A stretch of 64,000 nucleotides of DNA from Streptomyces sp. DT2A-34 (GTDB lineage: Bacteria; Actinomycetota; Actinomycetes; Streptomycetales; Streptomycetaceae), in the NCBI RefSeq assembly GCF_030499515.1, contig NZ_JASTWJ010000001.1, positions 2,646,001 to 2,710,000 of the forward strand, in the 5' to 3' direction. The position numbers and the translations under genes were made by a program. Within the stretch, counting starts at the first letter, position 1. Each line of letters opens with the position of its first letter. Below, piece after piece: positions 8,886-18,420 of this stretch. A model generated the notes under the pieces. That model had not been told where the DNA came from. It worked only from the letters and a program-made list of their open reading frames with translations, and made no database searches.

Positions 8886-9644
8886 TCAGCCCTGGCTGCC
8901 CTGCTCACCCACAAGCGTGCCGATCTTCTCACCCTTGACGGCGCGGGCGATATTGCCCTCCGCCAGGAGCTCGAAGACGAGGATCGGGAGCTTGTTGTCC
9001 CGGCACAGCGTGATCGCGGTCATGTCGGCGACCTTGAGGTCGCGGGTGATGACCTCGCCGTAGCCGAGAGAGTCGAACTTGACGGCGTCCGGGTTGGCCT
9101 TCGGGTCGGAGTCGTAGACCCCGTCCACGCCGTTCTTGCCCATCAGCAGCGCCTCGGCGTCGATCTCCAGGGCGCGCTGGGCGGCGGTGGTGTCGGTGGA
9201 GAAGTACGGCATGCCCATACCGGCGCCGAAGATGACCACGCGGCCCTTCTCCAGGTGCCGTACGGCGCGCAGCGGGATGTACGGCTCGGCGACCTGGCCC
9301 ATGGTGATGGCGGTCTGGACCCGGCTGTCGATGCCCTCCTTCTCCAGGAAGTCCTGGAGGGCGAGGCAGTTCATCACGGTGCCGAGCATGCCCATGTAGT
9401 CGGAGCGGGCCCGGTCCATGCCGCGCTGCTGGAGTTCGGCGCCGCGGAAGAAGTTGCCGCCGCCGATGACGACCGCGATCTGCGCCCCGTCGCGGACGAC
9501 GGCGGCGATCTCGCGGGCGATCTTGTGCACCACGTCGGGGTCGACGCCGAGGCCCCCGCCGCCGGAGAAGGCCTCTCCGGACAGCTTCAGCAGATACCGG
9601 CCGCGTACTTTGCCGTCGTCGCTCTTCTGGGCCTTGGTGGTCAT
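8886..9644 (-). CDS. pyrH: UMP kinase
   Basis: Converts UMP to UDP with ATP in pyrimidine nucleotide synthesis; bacterial UMP kinase of the amino-acid-kinase fold. 252 residues from ATG 9644. Motifs: [14 protein letters not shown] (phosphate binding), [11 protein letters not shown], the [11 protein letters not shown] helix and a nucleotide-binding [17 protein letters not shown]. About 170 bases separate it from frr and about 190 from tsf. The latter gap holds a hairpin that could uncouple it from the ribosomal genes. Confidence 0.97.
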   Translation of the reverse strand: MTTKAQKSDDGKVRGRYLLKLSGEAFSGGGGLGVDPDVVHKIAREIAAVVRDGAQIAVVIGGGNFFRGAELQQRGMDRARSDYMGMLGTVMNCLALQDFLEKEGIDSRVQTAITMGQVAEPYIPLRAVRHLEKGRVVIFGAGMGMPYFSTDTTAAQRALEIDAEALLMGKNGVDGVYDSDPKANPDAVKFDSLGYGEVITRDLKVADMTAITLCRDNKLPILVFELLAEGNIARAVKGEKIGTLVGEQGSQG

Positions 9645-9682
9645 CGAGATCCCGCCTTTGTTACGTGGTGCACATACGAAGA

Positions 9683-9733
9683 AGGCCATTGCCGGTTGGG
9701 GTGTGTTTCGCATCCCATGCGCGGCAATGGCCT
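9683..9733 (-). terminator. Hairpin between tsf and pyrH
   Basis: AGGCCATTGCCG and CGGCAATGGCCT form a perfect 12-bp stem with a 27-base loop, followed on the minus strand by TTCTTCG. It lies 104 bases after the tsf stop and 39 bases before pyrH, so it probably terminates or attenuates rpsB-tsf transcription. Confidence 0.7.
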
Positions 9734-9836
9734 CCTCGTCAGATCTGCTGTCGTCCGTCACGCGCGCGCGGTGACGGCGTCCGCGGACGACTTGCCCTCG
9801 ACCCTATCGGGGTCGGGCGTCGATCGCGGTACGGAC

Positions 9837-10673
9837 TCAGATGCCGACCTTGATGCGCGAGAAGCGCTTCAGGGTGACACCGGCCTCGTCCAGAACCTTC
9901 TGGACGGACTTCTTGTTGTCGAGCGCGTACGGCTGGCCGAGCAGCGTGGCGTCCTTGAAGAAGCCGTTGAGGCGACCCTCGACGATCTTCGGCAGGGCGG
10001 CCTCGGGCTTGCCCTCGGCGCGGGTGGTCTCCTCGGCGACGCGGCGCTCGGACTCGACGACCTCGGCCGGCACGTCCTCCTTGGAGAGGTACTTCGGCGC
10101 GAAGGCGGCGATGTGCTGGGCGACGCCCTTGGCGACCTCGGCGTTCGGCTTGTCCAGCTCGACGAGGACACCGATCTGCGGGGGCAGGTCGGGCATCGTG
10201 CGGTGCATGTACGCGATCACGAAGCCGTCGGCGAACTGCGCGAAGCGGTCCAGGACGATCTTCTCGCCGAGGTTGGCGTTGGCCTCGTCCACGAACGCCT
10301 GGACGGTCTTGCCGGCCTCGATCTCGGAGGCGAGCAGGGCCTCAATGTCGGCCGGGGAGCTCTTGGCGACGTGCTCGGCGATGGCGTTGGCCACGGCCTG
10401 GAACTTCTCGCCCTTGGCGACGAAGTCCGTCTCGCACTTCAGCTCGACGAGGACACCGGAGGAGTTGTCGTCAGCGATGATCGAGACCACAGCGCCGTTC
10501 TCGGCGGAGCGGCCCTCGCGCTTGGCGACGCCCTTCTGGCCCTTGATCCGGAGCGCCTCGACGGCCTTCTCGACGTTGCCCTCGGCCTCGTCCAGCGCCT
10601 TCTTGCAGTCCATCATGCCGGCGCCGGTGAGCTCACGGAGCTTCTTGACGTCAGCGGCGGTGTAGTTCGCCAT
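9837..10673 (-). CDS. tsf: Elongation factor Ts
   Basis: Guanine nucleotide exchange factor for EF-Tu. 278 residues from ATG 10673 ([21 protein letters not shown]), the usual length and start for Streptomyces. The EF-Ts signatures [16 protein letters not shown] and [15 protein letters not shown] are present. It follows rpsB after a hairpin and precedes pyrH, the common bacterial order. Confidence 0.98.
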   Translation of the reverse strand: MANYTAADVKKLRELTGAGMMDCKKALDEAEGNVEKAVEALRIKGQKGVAKREGRSAENGAVVSIIADDNSSGVLVELKCETDFVAKGEKFQAVANAIAEHVAKSSPADIEALLASEIEAGKTVQAFVDEANANLGEKIVLDRFAQFADGFVIAYMHRTMPDLPPQIGVLVELDKPNAEVAKGVAQHIAAFAPKYLSKEDVPAEVVESERRVAEETTRAEGKPEAALPKIVEGRLNGFFKDATLLGQPYALDNKKSVQKVLDEAGVTLKRFSRIKVGI

Positions 10674-10776
10674 GAGTCTGTGAATCTTTCTCGAAGTCTG
10701 GAAGATCGAAGGATCTACGGGGTCTACGGCCCCCATGAAGGCGGGAGCCGCTGACCTTCCGTCGACCTACGGGTGA

Positions 10777-10813
10777 ACGGCGGGAGCGGACTTTATGTCA
10801 CCGCTCCCGCCGT
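10777..10813 (-). terminator. Attenuator/terminator hairpin between rpsB and tsf
   Basis: ACGGCGGGAGCGG and CCGCTCCCGCCGT form a perfect 13-bp GC-rich stem around an 11-base loop, 15 bases after the rpsB stop. It lacks a U-tract, so it may be a partial terminator that lowers tsf relative to rpsB, or an RNA-processing/stability element. Confidence 0.7.
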
Positions 10814-10827
10814 CAACGCTGACGGTG

Positions 10828-11766
10828 TCAGGCCTGCTCGCCCTCGGCGGCCGGCGCCTCGGCGGCCGGAGCCTCGTCGGCGGGGGCCTCGGCAGCCGGA
10901 GCCTCAGCGGCCGGAGCCTCAGCGGCGGGGGCCTCAGCGGCCGGAGCCTCGGCAGCCGGGGTCTCAGCGGCGGCCGGAGCCTCGTCGGCCTTCTTCTCGC
11001 CCTCGAGCAGGTCGCGCTCCCACTCGGCGAGCGGCTCGCCCGCGGCCTTCTCACCCTTGTCGCCGGTGGCGACGCCGGAACGGGCGATGAGGCCCTCGGC
11101 GACGGCGTCGGCGATCACACGGGTGAGCAGGGTGACGGAGCGGATCGCGTCGTCGTTGCCCGGGATCTTGTAGTCGACCTCGTCGGGGTCGCAGTTGGTG
11201 TCGAGGATGGCGACGACCGGGATGTTGAGCTTCCGGGCCTCGCCGACCGCGATGTGCTCCTTCTTGGTGTCCACGATCCAGACGGCGCTGGGCACCTTGG
11301 ACATCTCGCGGATACCACCGAGGGTCTTCTCCAGCTTGGCCTTCTCGCGCGAGAGCACGAGAAGTTCCTTCTTGGTCAGACCGGAAGCGGCGACGTCCTC
11401 GAAGTCGATCTGCTCGAGCTCCTTGAGGCGCTGCAGACGCTTGTAGACGGTCGAGAAGTTGGTGAGCATGCCGCCCAGCCAGCGCTGGTTGACGTAAGGC
11501 ATGCCGACGCGGGTGGCCTGCTCGGCGATGGCCTCCTGCGCCTGCTTCTTCGTGCCGACGAACATGACCGTGCCGCCGTGGGCGACGGTCTCCTTGACGA
11601 ACTCGTAGGCGCGGTCGATGTACGACAGCGACTGGAGCAGGTCGATGATGTAGATGCCGTTGCGCTCCGTGAAGATGAAGCGCTTCATCTTCGGGTTCCA
11701 ACGACGGGTCTGGTGACCGAAGTGGACGCCGCTTTCCAGCAGCTCCCGCATCGTGACGACGGCCAT
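10828..11766 (-). CDS. rpsB: 30S ribosomal protein uS2
   Basis: Ribosomal protein S2, 312 residues from ATG 11766 ([19 protein letters not shown]). The core ([32 protein letters not shown]) is standard. After about residue 250 the protein has an actinobacterial extension made of near-exact APAAE repeats (around ten), probably a disordered acidic tail. A hairpin follows the stop. The upstream 254 bases hold the promoter region and the divergent M23 gene. Confidence 0.98.
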   Translation of the reverse strand: MAVVTMRELLESGVHFGHQTRRWNPKMKRFIFTERNGIYIIDLLQSLSYIDRAYEFVKETVAHGGTVMFVGTKKQAQEAIAEQATRVGMPYVNQRWLGGMLTNFSTVYKRLQRLKELEQIDFEDVAASGLTKKELLVLSREKAKLEKTLGGIREMSKVPSAVWIVDTKKEHIAVGEARKLNIPVVAILDTNCDPDEVDYKIPGNDDAIRSVTLLTRVIADAVAEGLIARSGVATGDKGEKAAGEPLAEWERDLLEGEKKADEAPAAAETPAAEAPAAEAPAAEAPAAEAPAAEAPADEAPAAEAPAAEGEQA

Positions 11767-12020
11767 GGCCGCACTCCTTGAATGTTCTCGGTTGTGCCGC
11801 GGATGCCGGACGGCTTCCGCGCCTGACGCCCACATGCGCCGTGCCACGAAGGACCGAGAGGCGCTGATACGGACCGTTTCCGGTGGTCGTATCGGGGCGT
11901 GCGAAGTCGACCCGGTGACCCGGATCGCCAGAAGAAGTGTACGGGACCCGCGGGGCCCCGGGTGACGCCGCTGTCCACAACCGGGGAGTTGTCCACAGAT
12001 CCCGGCGATGATCGGCGGGG

Positions 12021-12650
12021 ATGCGGGACGGTTTCGGCATGCGAGAGATGCGATACGCGAGGACGGCGAGGACATGCGGGCGGCTGGTGTTGCTGCTGAT
12101 CCTGACGGCAACCGTCCTGCTGGCACCGGCCCCACGACTGACCCCGACCGCCACGAGCGCGCCCGCCGCACCGACCCCGGACCCGTTGGTGCCCACGGTC
12201 GGCCGAGCGTGGCCCGTGGGGTTACGCCCCCCGGTCCTCCGCGGCTGGGAACCCCCGGCGACACGGTACGGGCGCGGCCACCGGGGCGTGGACCTGGCGG
12301 CCCCGGCCGGGGCGCCGGTACGGGCTGTGGCAGCCGGGCGGGTGTCCTTCGCGGGCCGGGTGGCGGGGAAGGGAGTCGTGTCGGTGGAACTGGCGGGGAC
12401 GGGGGATCCACCGTTGCGGGTGACGTATGAGCCGGTACGGGCGGCGGTGCGGAAGGGCGCCGAGGTGGAGGCGGGGGAGGTGGTGGGGACGGTGGAGGCT
12501 CATGGGTCGCACTGCACGGCTGCGTGCGTGCACTGGGGCCTGCGGAGAGATGACACCTATCTGGACCCCCTGTCGCTACTCCCGCCCTGGCTGCTGCACA
12601 AGGGCCCGTCGCGGTTGCTGCCGGTGCTGGGGGTGCCGTTGCCGTCTTAG
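12021..12650 (+). CDS. Secreted M23-type (LytM) peptidase, probably degenerate
   Basis: Up to 209 residues (ATG 12021; a second ATG at 12039 is possible). An N-terminal hydrophobic segment ([17 protein letters not shown]) looks like a signal peptide or anchor. The M23 lysostaphin-like fold is shown by [23 protein letters not shown], with His and Asp of the first zinc motif (HRGVD). In the second motif, where active enzymes have HxH, this protein has CVH in ACVHWGLR, so one zinc ligand is Cys instead of His. It may bind zinc differently or act as a non-catalytic LytM factor at the cell wall. It is divergent from rpsB. Confidence 0.85.
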   Translation: MRDGFGMREMRYARTARTCGRLVLLLILTATVLLAPAPRLTPTATSAPAAPTPDPLVPTVGRAWPVGLRPPVLRGWEPPATRYGRGHRGVDLAAPAGAPVRAVAAGRVSFAGRVAGKGVVSVELAGTGDPPLRVTYEPVRAAVRKGAEVEAGEVVGTVEAHGSHCTAACVHWGLRRDDTYLDPLSLLPPWLLHKGPSRLLPVLGVPLPS

Positions 12651-12946
12651 CCGAGGTGGCTGTCTACAGGCGGCGCTCACAGACCGCGGCCACCGGAACG
12701 CTCCGCATCACTGACCCAGCTACGGGCAGTCGTGCCACAGGAACAGCGCCGAACAGCGCCCACCCAGGCAGACAGCTCCGCACCGCTCACACGACACAGC
12801 TGCGGGCAGTCGTGCCGCTGGGGCGGTACGGGTGGGCGCACACCCCGTCAGCGCCGGGCTGCGCGACGCCCCGCCCGCAGTCTCAACGCCGGGTGCCCGT
12901 CAAGTCCGGACCCTGCGGCCCACCCGCCGCCCAGCCCTCGCCGACG
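12651..12946. repeat. Gene-free stretch with repeated palindromic element
   Basis: No gene is visible between the convergent M23 and TetR genes. A 20-base unit CAGCT(A/G)CGGGCAGTCGTGCC occurs twice (12717-12736 and 12797-12816), 80 bases apart with one mismatch. The second copy continues into a GTGCCGC...GCGGTAC hairpin and GGGTGGGCGC. It resembles an interspersed intergenic element I associate with Streptomyces; family membership was not checked. Confidence 0.5.
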
Positions 12947-13537
12947 TCAGCCCCGAACCCCCCGCAACGCCATGGCCACAGCCGCATCCGTGATCGCCGC
13001 AGGCTCCTCCGCCGCCCCCAGCTCGATCCGCCGCACCGCCGCATCCACGACGCCCTGCAGCAGCATCGCCGCCAGCCGAGGCTCCCCGTGTCCCATCTCC
13101 CGCAGCGCCTCGACGATCATCGCGACCAGCCCGCCGTGCGCCGCCCGGATGTTCTCCCGAGCCCCCGCGTCCAGCTCACTCGCGGAGATCGCCACCACGG
13201 CCCGATGCCGCCGGTCCCCGACCAGCGCGAGCTGCCGGCGCACATACGCCTCGACCTTGCCCTCGGCCGTCGACTCCCGCTCCATGGCCGCCGAGACCTC
13301 CGCGGCCCACACAGGGAAGTCGACCTCGCACAGCTCCTCGACCACGGCTGCCCGCGACCGGAAGTACTCGTACACGGACGACCGCGCGAGCCCCGTCCGC
13401 TCGGCGAGAGCCGGGAAGGTCAGCGCCTCCGTCCCGCCCTCGGACAACAGGGAACGAGCCGCGTCCAGCAGGGCGGCTCGCTGCATCGACCGGTGCTCGG
13501 CCACGGAGGCCGCTCGAATCCTTGGCACGTCAGCCAC
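12947..13537 (-). CDS. TetR family transcriptional regulator
   Basis: DNA-binding repressor of 196 residues from GTG 13537 (another GTG at 13528 is possible; neither has a strong ribosome binding site). The N-terminal helix-turn-helix is clear: ARSLLSEGGTEALTFPALAERTGLARSSVYEYFRSRAAVVEEL. The C-terminal ligand/dimer domain is not diagnostic. It lies next to whiG in the same direction, 62 bases beyond the whiG stop, so it may be partly co-transcribed. Ligand and targets are unknown. Confidence 0.92.
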   Translation of the reverse strand: MADVPRIRAASVAEHRSMQRAALLDAARSLLSEGGTEALTFPALAERTGLARSSVYEYFRSRAAVVEELCEVDFPVWAAEVSAAMERESTAEGKVEAYVRRQLALVGDRRHRAVVAISASELDAGARENIRAAHGGLVAMIVEALREMGHGEPRLAAMLLQGVVDAAVRRIELGAAEEPAAITDAAVAMALRGVRG

Positions 13538-13599
13538 TTTACGGACGCGCCACCGCCGACGGGAGTGTCTCCGCCGAACCCCACCCCCATCACGCCAGG

Positions 13600-14442
13600 T
13601 CAACGCCCGAAGCCGGCCAGTTTCGCCCGCAGCTGCAGCACCGACTTGGTGTGGATCTGGCTCACCCGGCTCTCGGTCACCCCCAGCACGTTCCCGATCT
13701 CGGCGAGCGTGAGCCCCTCGTAGTAGTAGAGCGTGACCACGGTCTTCTCCCGCTCGGGCAACGTGTTGATCGCCCGCGCCAGAAACCGCCGCAGCTCCCG
13801 GTCCTCGGCCACCTCCACCGGATTGTCCGCGGCGGTGTCCTCCAGCGTGTCCATGACGCTCAGCCCGTCGCCGCCCTCGCCGCCGCCGTGCAGCAACTCC
13901 TCCAGGGCCACCACGTTCGCCAGCGACAACTGACTGAAGACCGCGTGGAGTTCGTCCACCGCGATCCCCATCTCGACGGCCACCTCCGCCTCCGTCGGCG
14001 TCCGCCGCAGCCGCGCCTCCAGCGTCGCGTACGCCCGTTCCACGTTCCGCGCCTTCTGCCGCACCGACCGCGGAATCCAGTCCAGCGCCCTGAGCTCGTC
14101 GATCATCGCGCCGCGGATCCGGGTGATCGCGTACGTCTCGAACTTGATCTCCCGATCGATGTCGAACTTCTCGATCGCGTCGATGAGTCCGAACACCCCC
14201 GACGACACGAAGTCCGCCTGCTCGACGTTGGGCGGCAGACCGACGCTCACCCGGCCCGCCACGTACTTGACGAGCGGTGAGTAGTGCAGGATCAGCTGCT
14301 CGCGCAACCGCTCGTCCCCCGTCGCCTTGTACGACCGCCACAGCTCGTCGAGCGTCGAGGGAGCGGGCGGTCGCACGCTGCCACCGTCACGGGCGGCTGG
14401 GGGGATCGCCGCCCGGTCGGACCCGGAGGTGTGCTGGGGCAT
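13600..14442 (-). CDS. whiG: RNA polymerase sigma factor WhiG
   Basis: FliA-type sigma factor that commits Streptomyces aerial hyphae to sporulation; it directs whiH and whiI in S. coelicolor and is controlled by the anti-sigma factor RsiG with c-di-GMP. 280 residues from ATG 14442, the S. coelicolor length. Region 2 is [42 protein letters not shown]. Region 4 has the helix-turn-helix [29 protein letters not shown]. It is monocistronic or joined to the TetR gene downstream. Confidence 0.97.
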   Translation of the reverse strand: MPQHTSGSDRAAIPPAARDGGSVRPPAPSTLDELWRSYKATGDERLREQLILHYSPLVKYVAGRVSVGLPPNVEQADFVSSGVFGLIDAIEKFDIDREIKFETYAITRIRGAMIDELRALDWIPRSVRQKARNVERAYATLEARLRRTPTEAEVAVEMGIAVDELHAVFSQLSLANVVALEELLHGGGEGGDGLSVMDTLEDTAADNPVEVAEDRELRRFLARAINTLPEREKTVVTLYYYEGLTLAEIGNVLGVTESRVSQIHTKSVLQLRAKLAGFGR

Positions 14443-14747
14443 TCGTTGCCTTGTGCCGTTCTGCCGTGAAGTGGGGGTGGTTTGGGGGAGCTGTCGGTCT
14501 GTAATCGCGCTGGCGCCGTTCTGGGTATCTTCCGGTGTCGAGGGGCCGGTCTGCGCCGGAATCCTCGTGAGCGTAGCGTGACTACAGTGTCGCGGTGCGC
14601 GAAGGGCGAAGCACAAGCCGTACGCAGATACGTTCCGCTGGACGCCCCGCCAGGTCATATCGTTCGCTCTACGTGATCACCCGAACACCCCAACTGGGGG
14701 AATTCTCAAGGGCATCCGTGTTCCCCCGTACGGCCGAACACGCTCGG
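14443..14747 (-). promoter_or_regulatory. whiG upstream region
   Basis: About 305 bases without a gene between the dprA stop and the whiG start. It should hold the whiG promoter. An imperfect inverted repeat GTGAGCGTAGCGTGAC at 14566-14581 resembles a BldD-type site; BldD is known to bind the S. coelicolor whiG promoter, but the match is weak. No promoter hexamers were assigned. Confidence 0.35.
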
Positions 14748-15908
14748 TCAACAGCGACTCCGACCGGCGCGAACAGAGATCATCGCCTGGCGTGTCAACT
14801 TCCAGCCGTCGCCGTGTCGTTCGACGTAACCAAGTGAGCGGAGTTCGTACAGTCTCGCGATCGCGTCGTCCTCGGTGGTCTGCGCACCGCGTGCGACCTC
14901 GTCCGCCCGCGCAGCGCGAGCGCCGGGGAGCGCGGCCAGGACTCTGCGCGCCCCCGGCTCCAGCAGATCGCGCGGCAGGACGGGCCCACGCCGCTCGGGC
15001 GCCAGCTCTCCCATGTCGCCCACGAGCTCGACGACCTCGGCGGCATCGGTGACCAGCACGGCGTCCCCGCGCAGGAGCTCGTGCACGCCCGCGGAGAGCC
15101 CGCTGGTGGCCGGGCCGGGCACACCCATCGTGTGACGCCCCAGCCGCTGTGCCGCCCGGGCGGTGACCAGCGACCCGCTGCGGTGTGCGGCCTCCACGAC
15201 GACCGTGCCCCGTGTCAGCGCCGCGATCACCCGGTTCCGCACGATGAACCTGCTGGGCGTCGGATGGTCCCCCGGCGGCAGCTCCCCGACGACGAGCCCC
15301 TGTTCCGCGATCCTGTTGATCAGCTGCGTGTGCCCGCGTGGATAGGGCCGGTCAACTCCGCAGGCGAGCACGGCGACGGTGGCCCCGCCGGCGCCGAGGG
15401 CGCCCCGGTGAGCGGCGCCGTCGACCCCATAGGCACCTCCGGACACGACCACCCACCCCCGCTCGGCAAGCCCGCCGGCGAGGGTGGCCGCCATGTGCGC
15501 GCCGTACTCGGTACAGGCCCGCGCCCCGACGAGGGCCACGGACCGCAACGCCCACATCCGCAGACTGGCCCGCCCCCGCACCCACAGCCCGATGGGCCGC
15601 GCGTCGCCGAGATCATCGAGTTGCCCCGGCCACTCGACTTCTCCCGGACACAGGAACCGCACTCCGGCTTCCCGGGCGACGGCAAGGTCCCGGCCGGGGT
15701 CGGCCCGCACCGCCCGGGCCCGTAACCCGTCCCACCGCTTGTAACTCACCCCCGGCAAGGCCTCCGCCCCCTCCCGCAGCCGCCGCACCACTTCCCCGAC
15801 GCCGTACTCCCGCACCCACCGCCCGGCCACCTCGTCACCGGGCTCGACGACCCGACTGAGAAACACCCGGCCGAGCAGTTCGTCGTCCGGCTCCTCGCTT
15901 CCGTTCAC
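14748..15908 (-). CDS. dprA: DNA-processing protein DprA
   Basis: Single-strand DNA-binding protein that loads RecA in natural transformation; in non-competent bacteria its role is unclear. 386 residues from GTG 15908, which overlaps the comM stop by 4 bases (GTGA). The Rossmann-fold core shows VALVGAR (124-130), SGGAYGVDGAAH (156-167), the RNRVIAALTRGTVVVEA block and ARAAQRLGR. A C-terminal winged-helix (DDAIARLYELRSLGYVERHGDGWKL) is present. It sits in a comM-dprA pair typical of actinobacteria. Confidence 0.95.
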   Translation of the reverse strand: MNGSEEPDDELLGRVFLSRVVEPGDEVAGRWVREYGVGEVVRRLREGAEALPGVSYKRWDGLRARAVRADPGRDLAVAREAGVRFLCPGEVEWPGQLDDLGDARPIGLWVRGRASLRMWALRSVALVGARACTEYGAHMAATLAGGLAERGWVVVSGGAYGVDGAAHRGALGAGGATVAVLACGVDRPYPRGHTQLINRIAEQGLVVGELPPGDHPTPSRFIVRNRVIAALTRGTVVVEAAHRSGSLVTARAAQRLGRHTMGVPGPATSGLSAGVHELLRGDAVLVTDAAEVVELVGDMGELAPERRGPVLPRDLLEPGARRVLAALPGARAARADEVARGAQTTEDDAIARLYELRSLGYVERHGDGWKLTRQAMISVRAGRSRC

Positions 15909-17530
15909 GTCAGTGCCCCGATGGCCATGGGCACGCCCCGCGGCACACCGGTGCGCAGTTGCAGTGCCAGGGCGACGTCCGTCGCGTCGGGCCGGTCGTG
16001 ACCGACGAGGTCGGCGACGGTCCAGGCGACGCGCAGGACGCGGTCGAGCCCGCGAGCGGTCAGTACGCCGCGCTCCAGGTTCCGTTCCGCCTCGTCCATG
16101 GCACCGATCGAGGCGTACCAACGGCTGCGCAGCTCACGTCCGGGGACCTCGCTGTTGGTCCGCCACGGCGTACCGGAGAGCCGGGCCGAGGTCCGCTCAC
16201 GCGCCGCGCGTACCCGGTCGGCGACCGTGGCGGTGGATTCACCCCGAGCCCCGCGCTCGGTCAGCTGGGCGCGGGTGACACGGTCCACCTCGACCCGGAG
16301 GTCGACCCGGTCGAGCAGCGGCCCGGACAGCCGCGCCTGATACCGACGGATCACCGAGGGCGGGCACTCGCACATGTCGTCCGTCTGGGAGAAGCGGCCA
16401 CAGGGGCAGGGGTTGGCCGCCAGCACCATCAGGAACTTCGCCGGGAAGCGCACCACGCCCGCGCTGCGCGCGATGACGACGTGCCCGGCTTCCAGGGGCT
16501 GCCGCAGGGCGTCGAGGGCCTGACTGCTGAACTCCGGCGTCTCGTCCAGGAACAGGACACCCCGGTGGGACAGCGACACCGCGCCGGGCCGCGCGATGCC
16601 CTGGCCCCCGCCGACGAGCGCCTGCATCGTCGCCGAATGATGCGGGGCGCAGTAGGGGGCCACGTCGATCATGGGCTTGCCCGGCGGCAGCAGGCCCGCC
16701 ACCGAGTGCACGGCCGTGACTTCCAGCGACTCCTCCCTGCCGAGCCGGGGCAGGATGGCCGGCAGCCGCTCCGCGAGCATCGTCTTGCCGGCGCCGGGTG
16801 GCCCCTCCAGGAACAGGTGATGCCCGCCCGCCGCGGCGACCTCCACGGCCGTACGCGCCGACATCTGGCCCACCACATCGGCGAGGTCGTGCCCATGGTC
16901 GGCCTGGTCGGCTCCCATGCTGTGGATGCCCGTGGCCGCGCCCGTCCCCGGCACGCGCAGTCCCGCGAGCAGCGGATCCGGTCGGCCCAGGTCGTCGGGT
17001 TCCTCGTCGGGTACGGGTTCGTCCGCGAGGACGGCGATCAGCTGGCGCAGGCTGCGCACTCCCAGCACGGAGACACCCGGCACCAGCGAGGCCTCGGCCG
17101 CGGCGCACTCCGGGACGACCACCTGCTCATAGCCGGCGTCCGCCGCGGCCAGCACCGCGGGCAGGATGCCCCGCACGGGCCGCACACGTCCGTCCAGGCC
17201 CAGCTCACCGATCATCACGATGTCGGCGAGAACCCGCGGATCGATCCGCTCGGAGGCACCGAGGACGGCGCACGCGACGGCCAGATCGAAACCGCTGCCC
17301 GCCTTGGGCACCGATGCCGGGCTGAGCCCGACGGTGAGCTTCTTCTGCGGCCACTCGCCGCCCGAGTTCACGACGGCCGCCCGAACCCGGTCCCGGCTCT
17401 CCGAGAGACTCTTGTCCGGCAGCCCCACCAAGGTGAACGCCGCCACCCCCGGTTCCAGGTCCGCCTGAACCTCGACCACCACACCCTCGACGCCCACGAG
17501 GGCCACCGAGCAGGTTCGCGCGAATCCCAT
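15905..17530 (-). CDS. comM: YifB/ComM family Mg-chelatase-like AAA+ ATPase
   Basis: 541 residues. ComM is a hexameric helicase for branch migration in transformation. N-terminal Lon-S16-like domain (residues 1-165), then the AAA+ domain with Walker A GPPGAGKT at 243-250 and Walker B GVLFLDETPEF near 325, and a C-terminal Mg-chelatase domain. A Cys cluster (CPCGRFSQTDDMCECPP) in the ATPase domain could bind zinc, as in other YifB proteins. It starts one base after the YraN gene stop and overlaps dprA, so the three are one operon. Confidence 0.95.
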   Translation of the reverse strand: MGFARTCSVALVGVEGVVVEVQADLEPGVAAFTLVGLPDKSLSESRDRVRAAVVNSGGEWPQKKLTVGLSPASVPKAGSGFDLAVACAVLGASERIDPRVLADIVMIGELGLDGRVRPVRGILPAVLAAADAGYEQVVVPECAAAEASLVPGVSVLGVRSLRQLIAVLADEPVPDEEPDDLGRPDPLLAGLRVPGTGAATGIHSMGADQADHGHDLADVVGQMSARTAVEVAAAGGHHLFLEGPPGAGKTMLAERLPAILPRLGREESLEVTAVHSVAGLLPPGKPMIDVAPYCAPHHSATMQALVGGGQGIARPGAVSLSHRGVLFLDETPEFSSQALDALRQPLEAGHVVIARSAGVVRFPAKFLMVLAANPCPCGRFSQTDDMCECPPSVIRRYQARLSGPLLDRVDLRVEVDRVTRAQLTERGARGESTATVADRVRAARERTSARLSGTPWRTNSEVPGRELRSRWYASIGAMDEAERNLERGVLTARGLDRVLRVAWTVADLVGHDRPDATDVALALQLRTGVPRGVPMAIGALT

Positions 17531-17531
17531 G

Positions 17532-17894
17532 TCAGGCCACCCCCCGCGCGTGCTCGACGACGGGCGCGCCGCGGTCGGGCAGAACGATGCCGACCAGGTC
17601 GATACGGACGCCTCCGGGTGGAGCCCCTCCGTGAGCGTGGATCCAGCGTTCGGCGAGGCCTCGCAGACGCTGTGCCTTCTCGGGTGTGACCGCGGCCATC
17701 GGATGCTCGTAGCCGCTGGTCCTGCGGGTCTTCACCTCACAGACGACCACCACGTCGCCGTCCCTGGCGACAATGTCGATCTCTCCGGTCCTGCCACAGC
17801 GCCAGTTGCGCTCCAGAACCGTCATCCCGGCCTCGACCAGCCGCCGCGCGGCCAGGTCCTCGCCGTACCTGCCGAGTGCACTGCGTGCGTTCAT
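17532..17894 (-). CDS. YraN family (UPF0102) nuclease-like protein
   Basis: 120 residues, [23 protein letters not shown]. The restriction-endonuclease-like core of the UPF0102 family is visible: [33 protein letters not shown] with the E-ID-EVK catalytic pattern. Biological role is not established; in other bacteria YraN proteins are linked to DNA processing. It precedes comM by one base, in an operon with comM and dprA. Confidence 0.93.
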   Translation of the reverse strand: MNARSALGRYGEDLAARRLVEAGMTVLERNWRCGRTGEIDIVARDGDVVVVCEVKTRRTSGYEHPMAAVTPEKAQRLRGLAERWIHAHGGAPPGGVRIDLVGIVLPDRGAPVVEHARGVA

Positions 17895-18055
17895 GTCGGC
17901 ACCACCTCCGGCGCCAACGATGAGACAGGCTCAGCGAGCTATGGGATCTTGGTGGACAAGTCCGCGACTGTGGATAACTTGCTCACCCCTGCGGGTGAAC
18001 ACCACCGAAAGTCACCGCACCGACCGCCACGGAACGCCACCGAACGTCACGCACC

Positions 18056-18364
18056 TCACCCACCCGGAAGCTCAAGATCGCTCTTGTTCAGCTCCTCGAT
18101 GTTCACGTCCTTGAACGTGAGCACGCGGACCTGCTTCACGAACCGCGCCGGCCGGTACATGTCCCACACCCAGGCATCCGCCATGGACACCTCGAAGAAC
18201 ACCTCGCCCTGGACGGAGTGCACCTGCATCTCGTAGTCGTTCGTCAGATAGAAGCGCCGCTCGGTCTCGATCACATACTTGAACAGACCGACGACATCGC
18301 GGTACTCCCGATAGAGCTTGAGCTCCATCTCGGTCTCGTACTTCTCGAGGTCCTCGGCGCTCAT
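18056..18364 (-). CDS. DUF2469 domain-containing protein
   Basis: 102 residues beginning MSAEDLEKYETEMELKLYREYRDVVGLFKYVIETERRFYL. This is a short, strongly conserved actinobacterial protein (DUF2469) of unknown function, almost always near yraN and rnhB or the signal peptidases. It is acidic and soluble, with no catalytic motif I can name. It lies 56 bases after the NUDIX gene and 161 bases before yraN. Confidence 0.9.
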   Translation of the reverse strand: MSAEDLEKYETEMELKLYREYRDVVGLFKYVIETERRFYLTNDYEMQVHSVQGEVFFEVSMADAWVWDMYRPARFVKQVRVLTFKDVNIEELNKSDLELPGG

Positions 18365-18420
18365 GGCATGTTCCCCTTCAGCCGTGCGATCCCACCATTG
18401 TGCGCCAGTCCCGTCAGCAC

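Noticed and set aside
10840..11000. Tandem repeat DNA element
   Set aside because: The GCC/GAG-rich repeats encode the APAAE tail of ribosomal protein S2 and are coding, not an independent repeat array.
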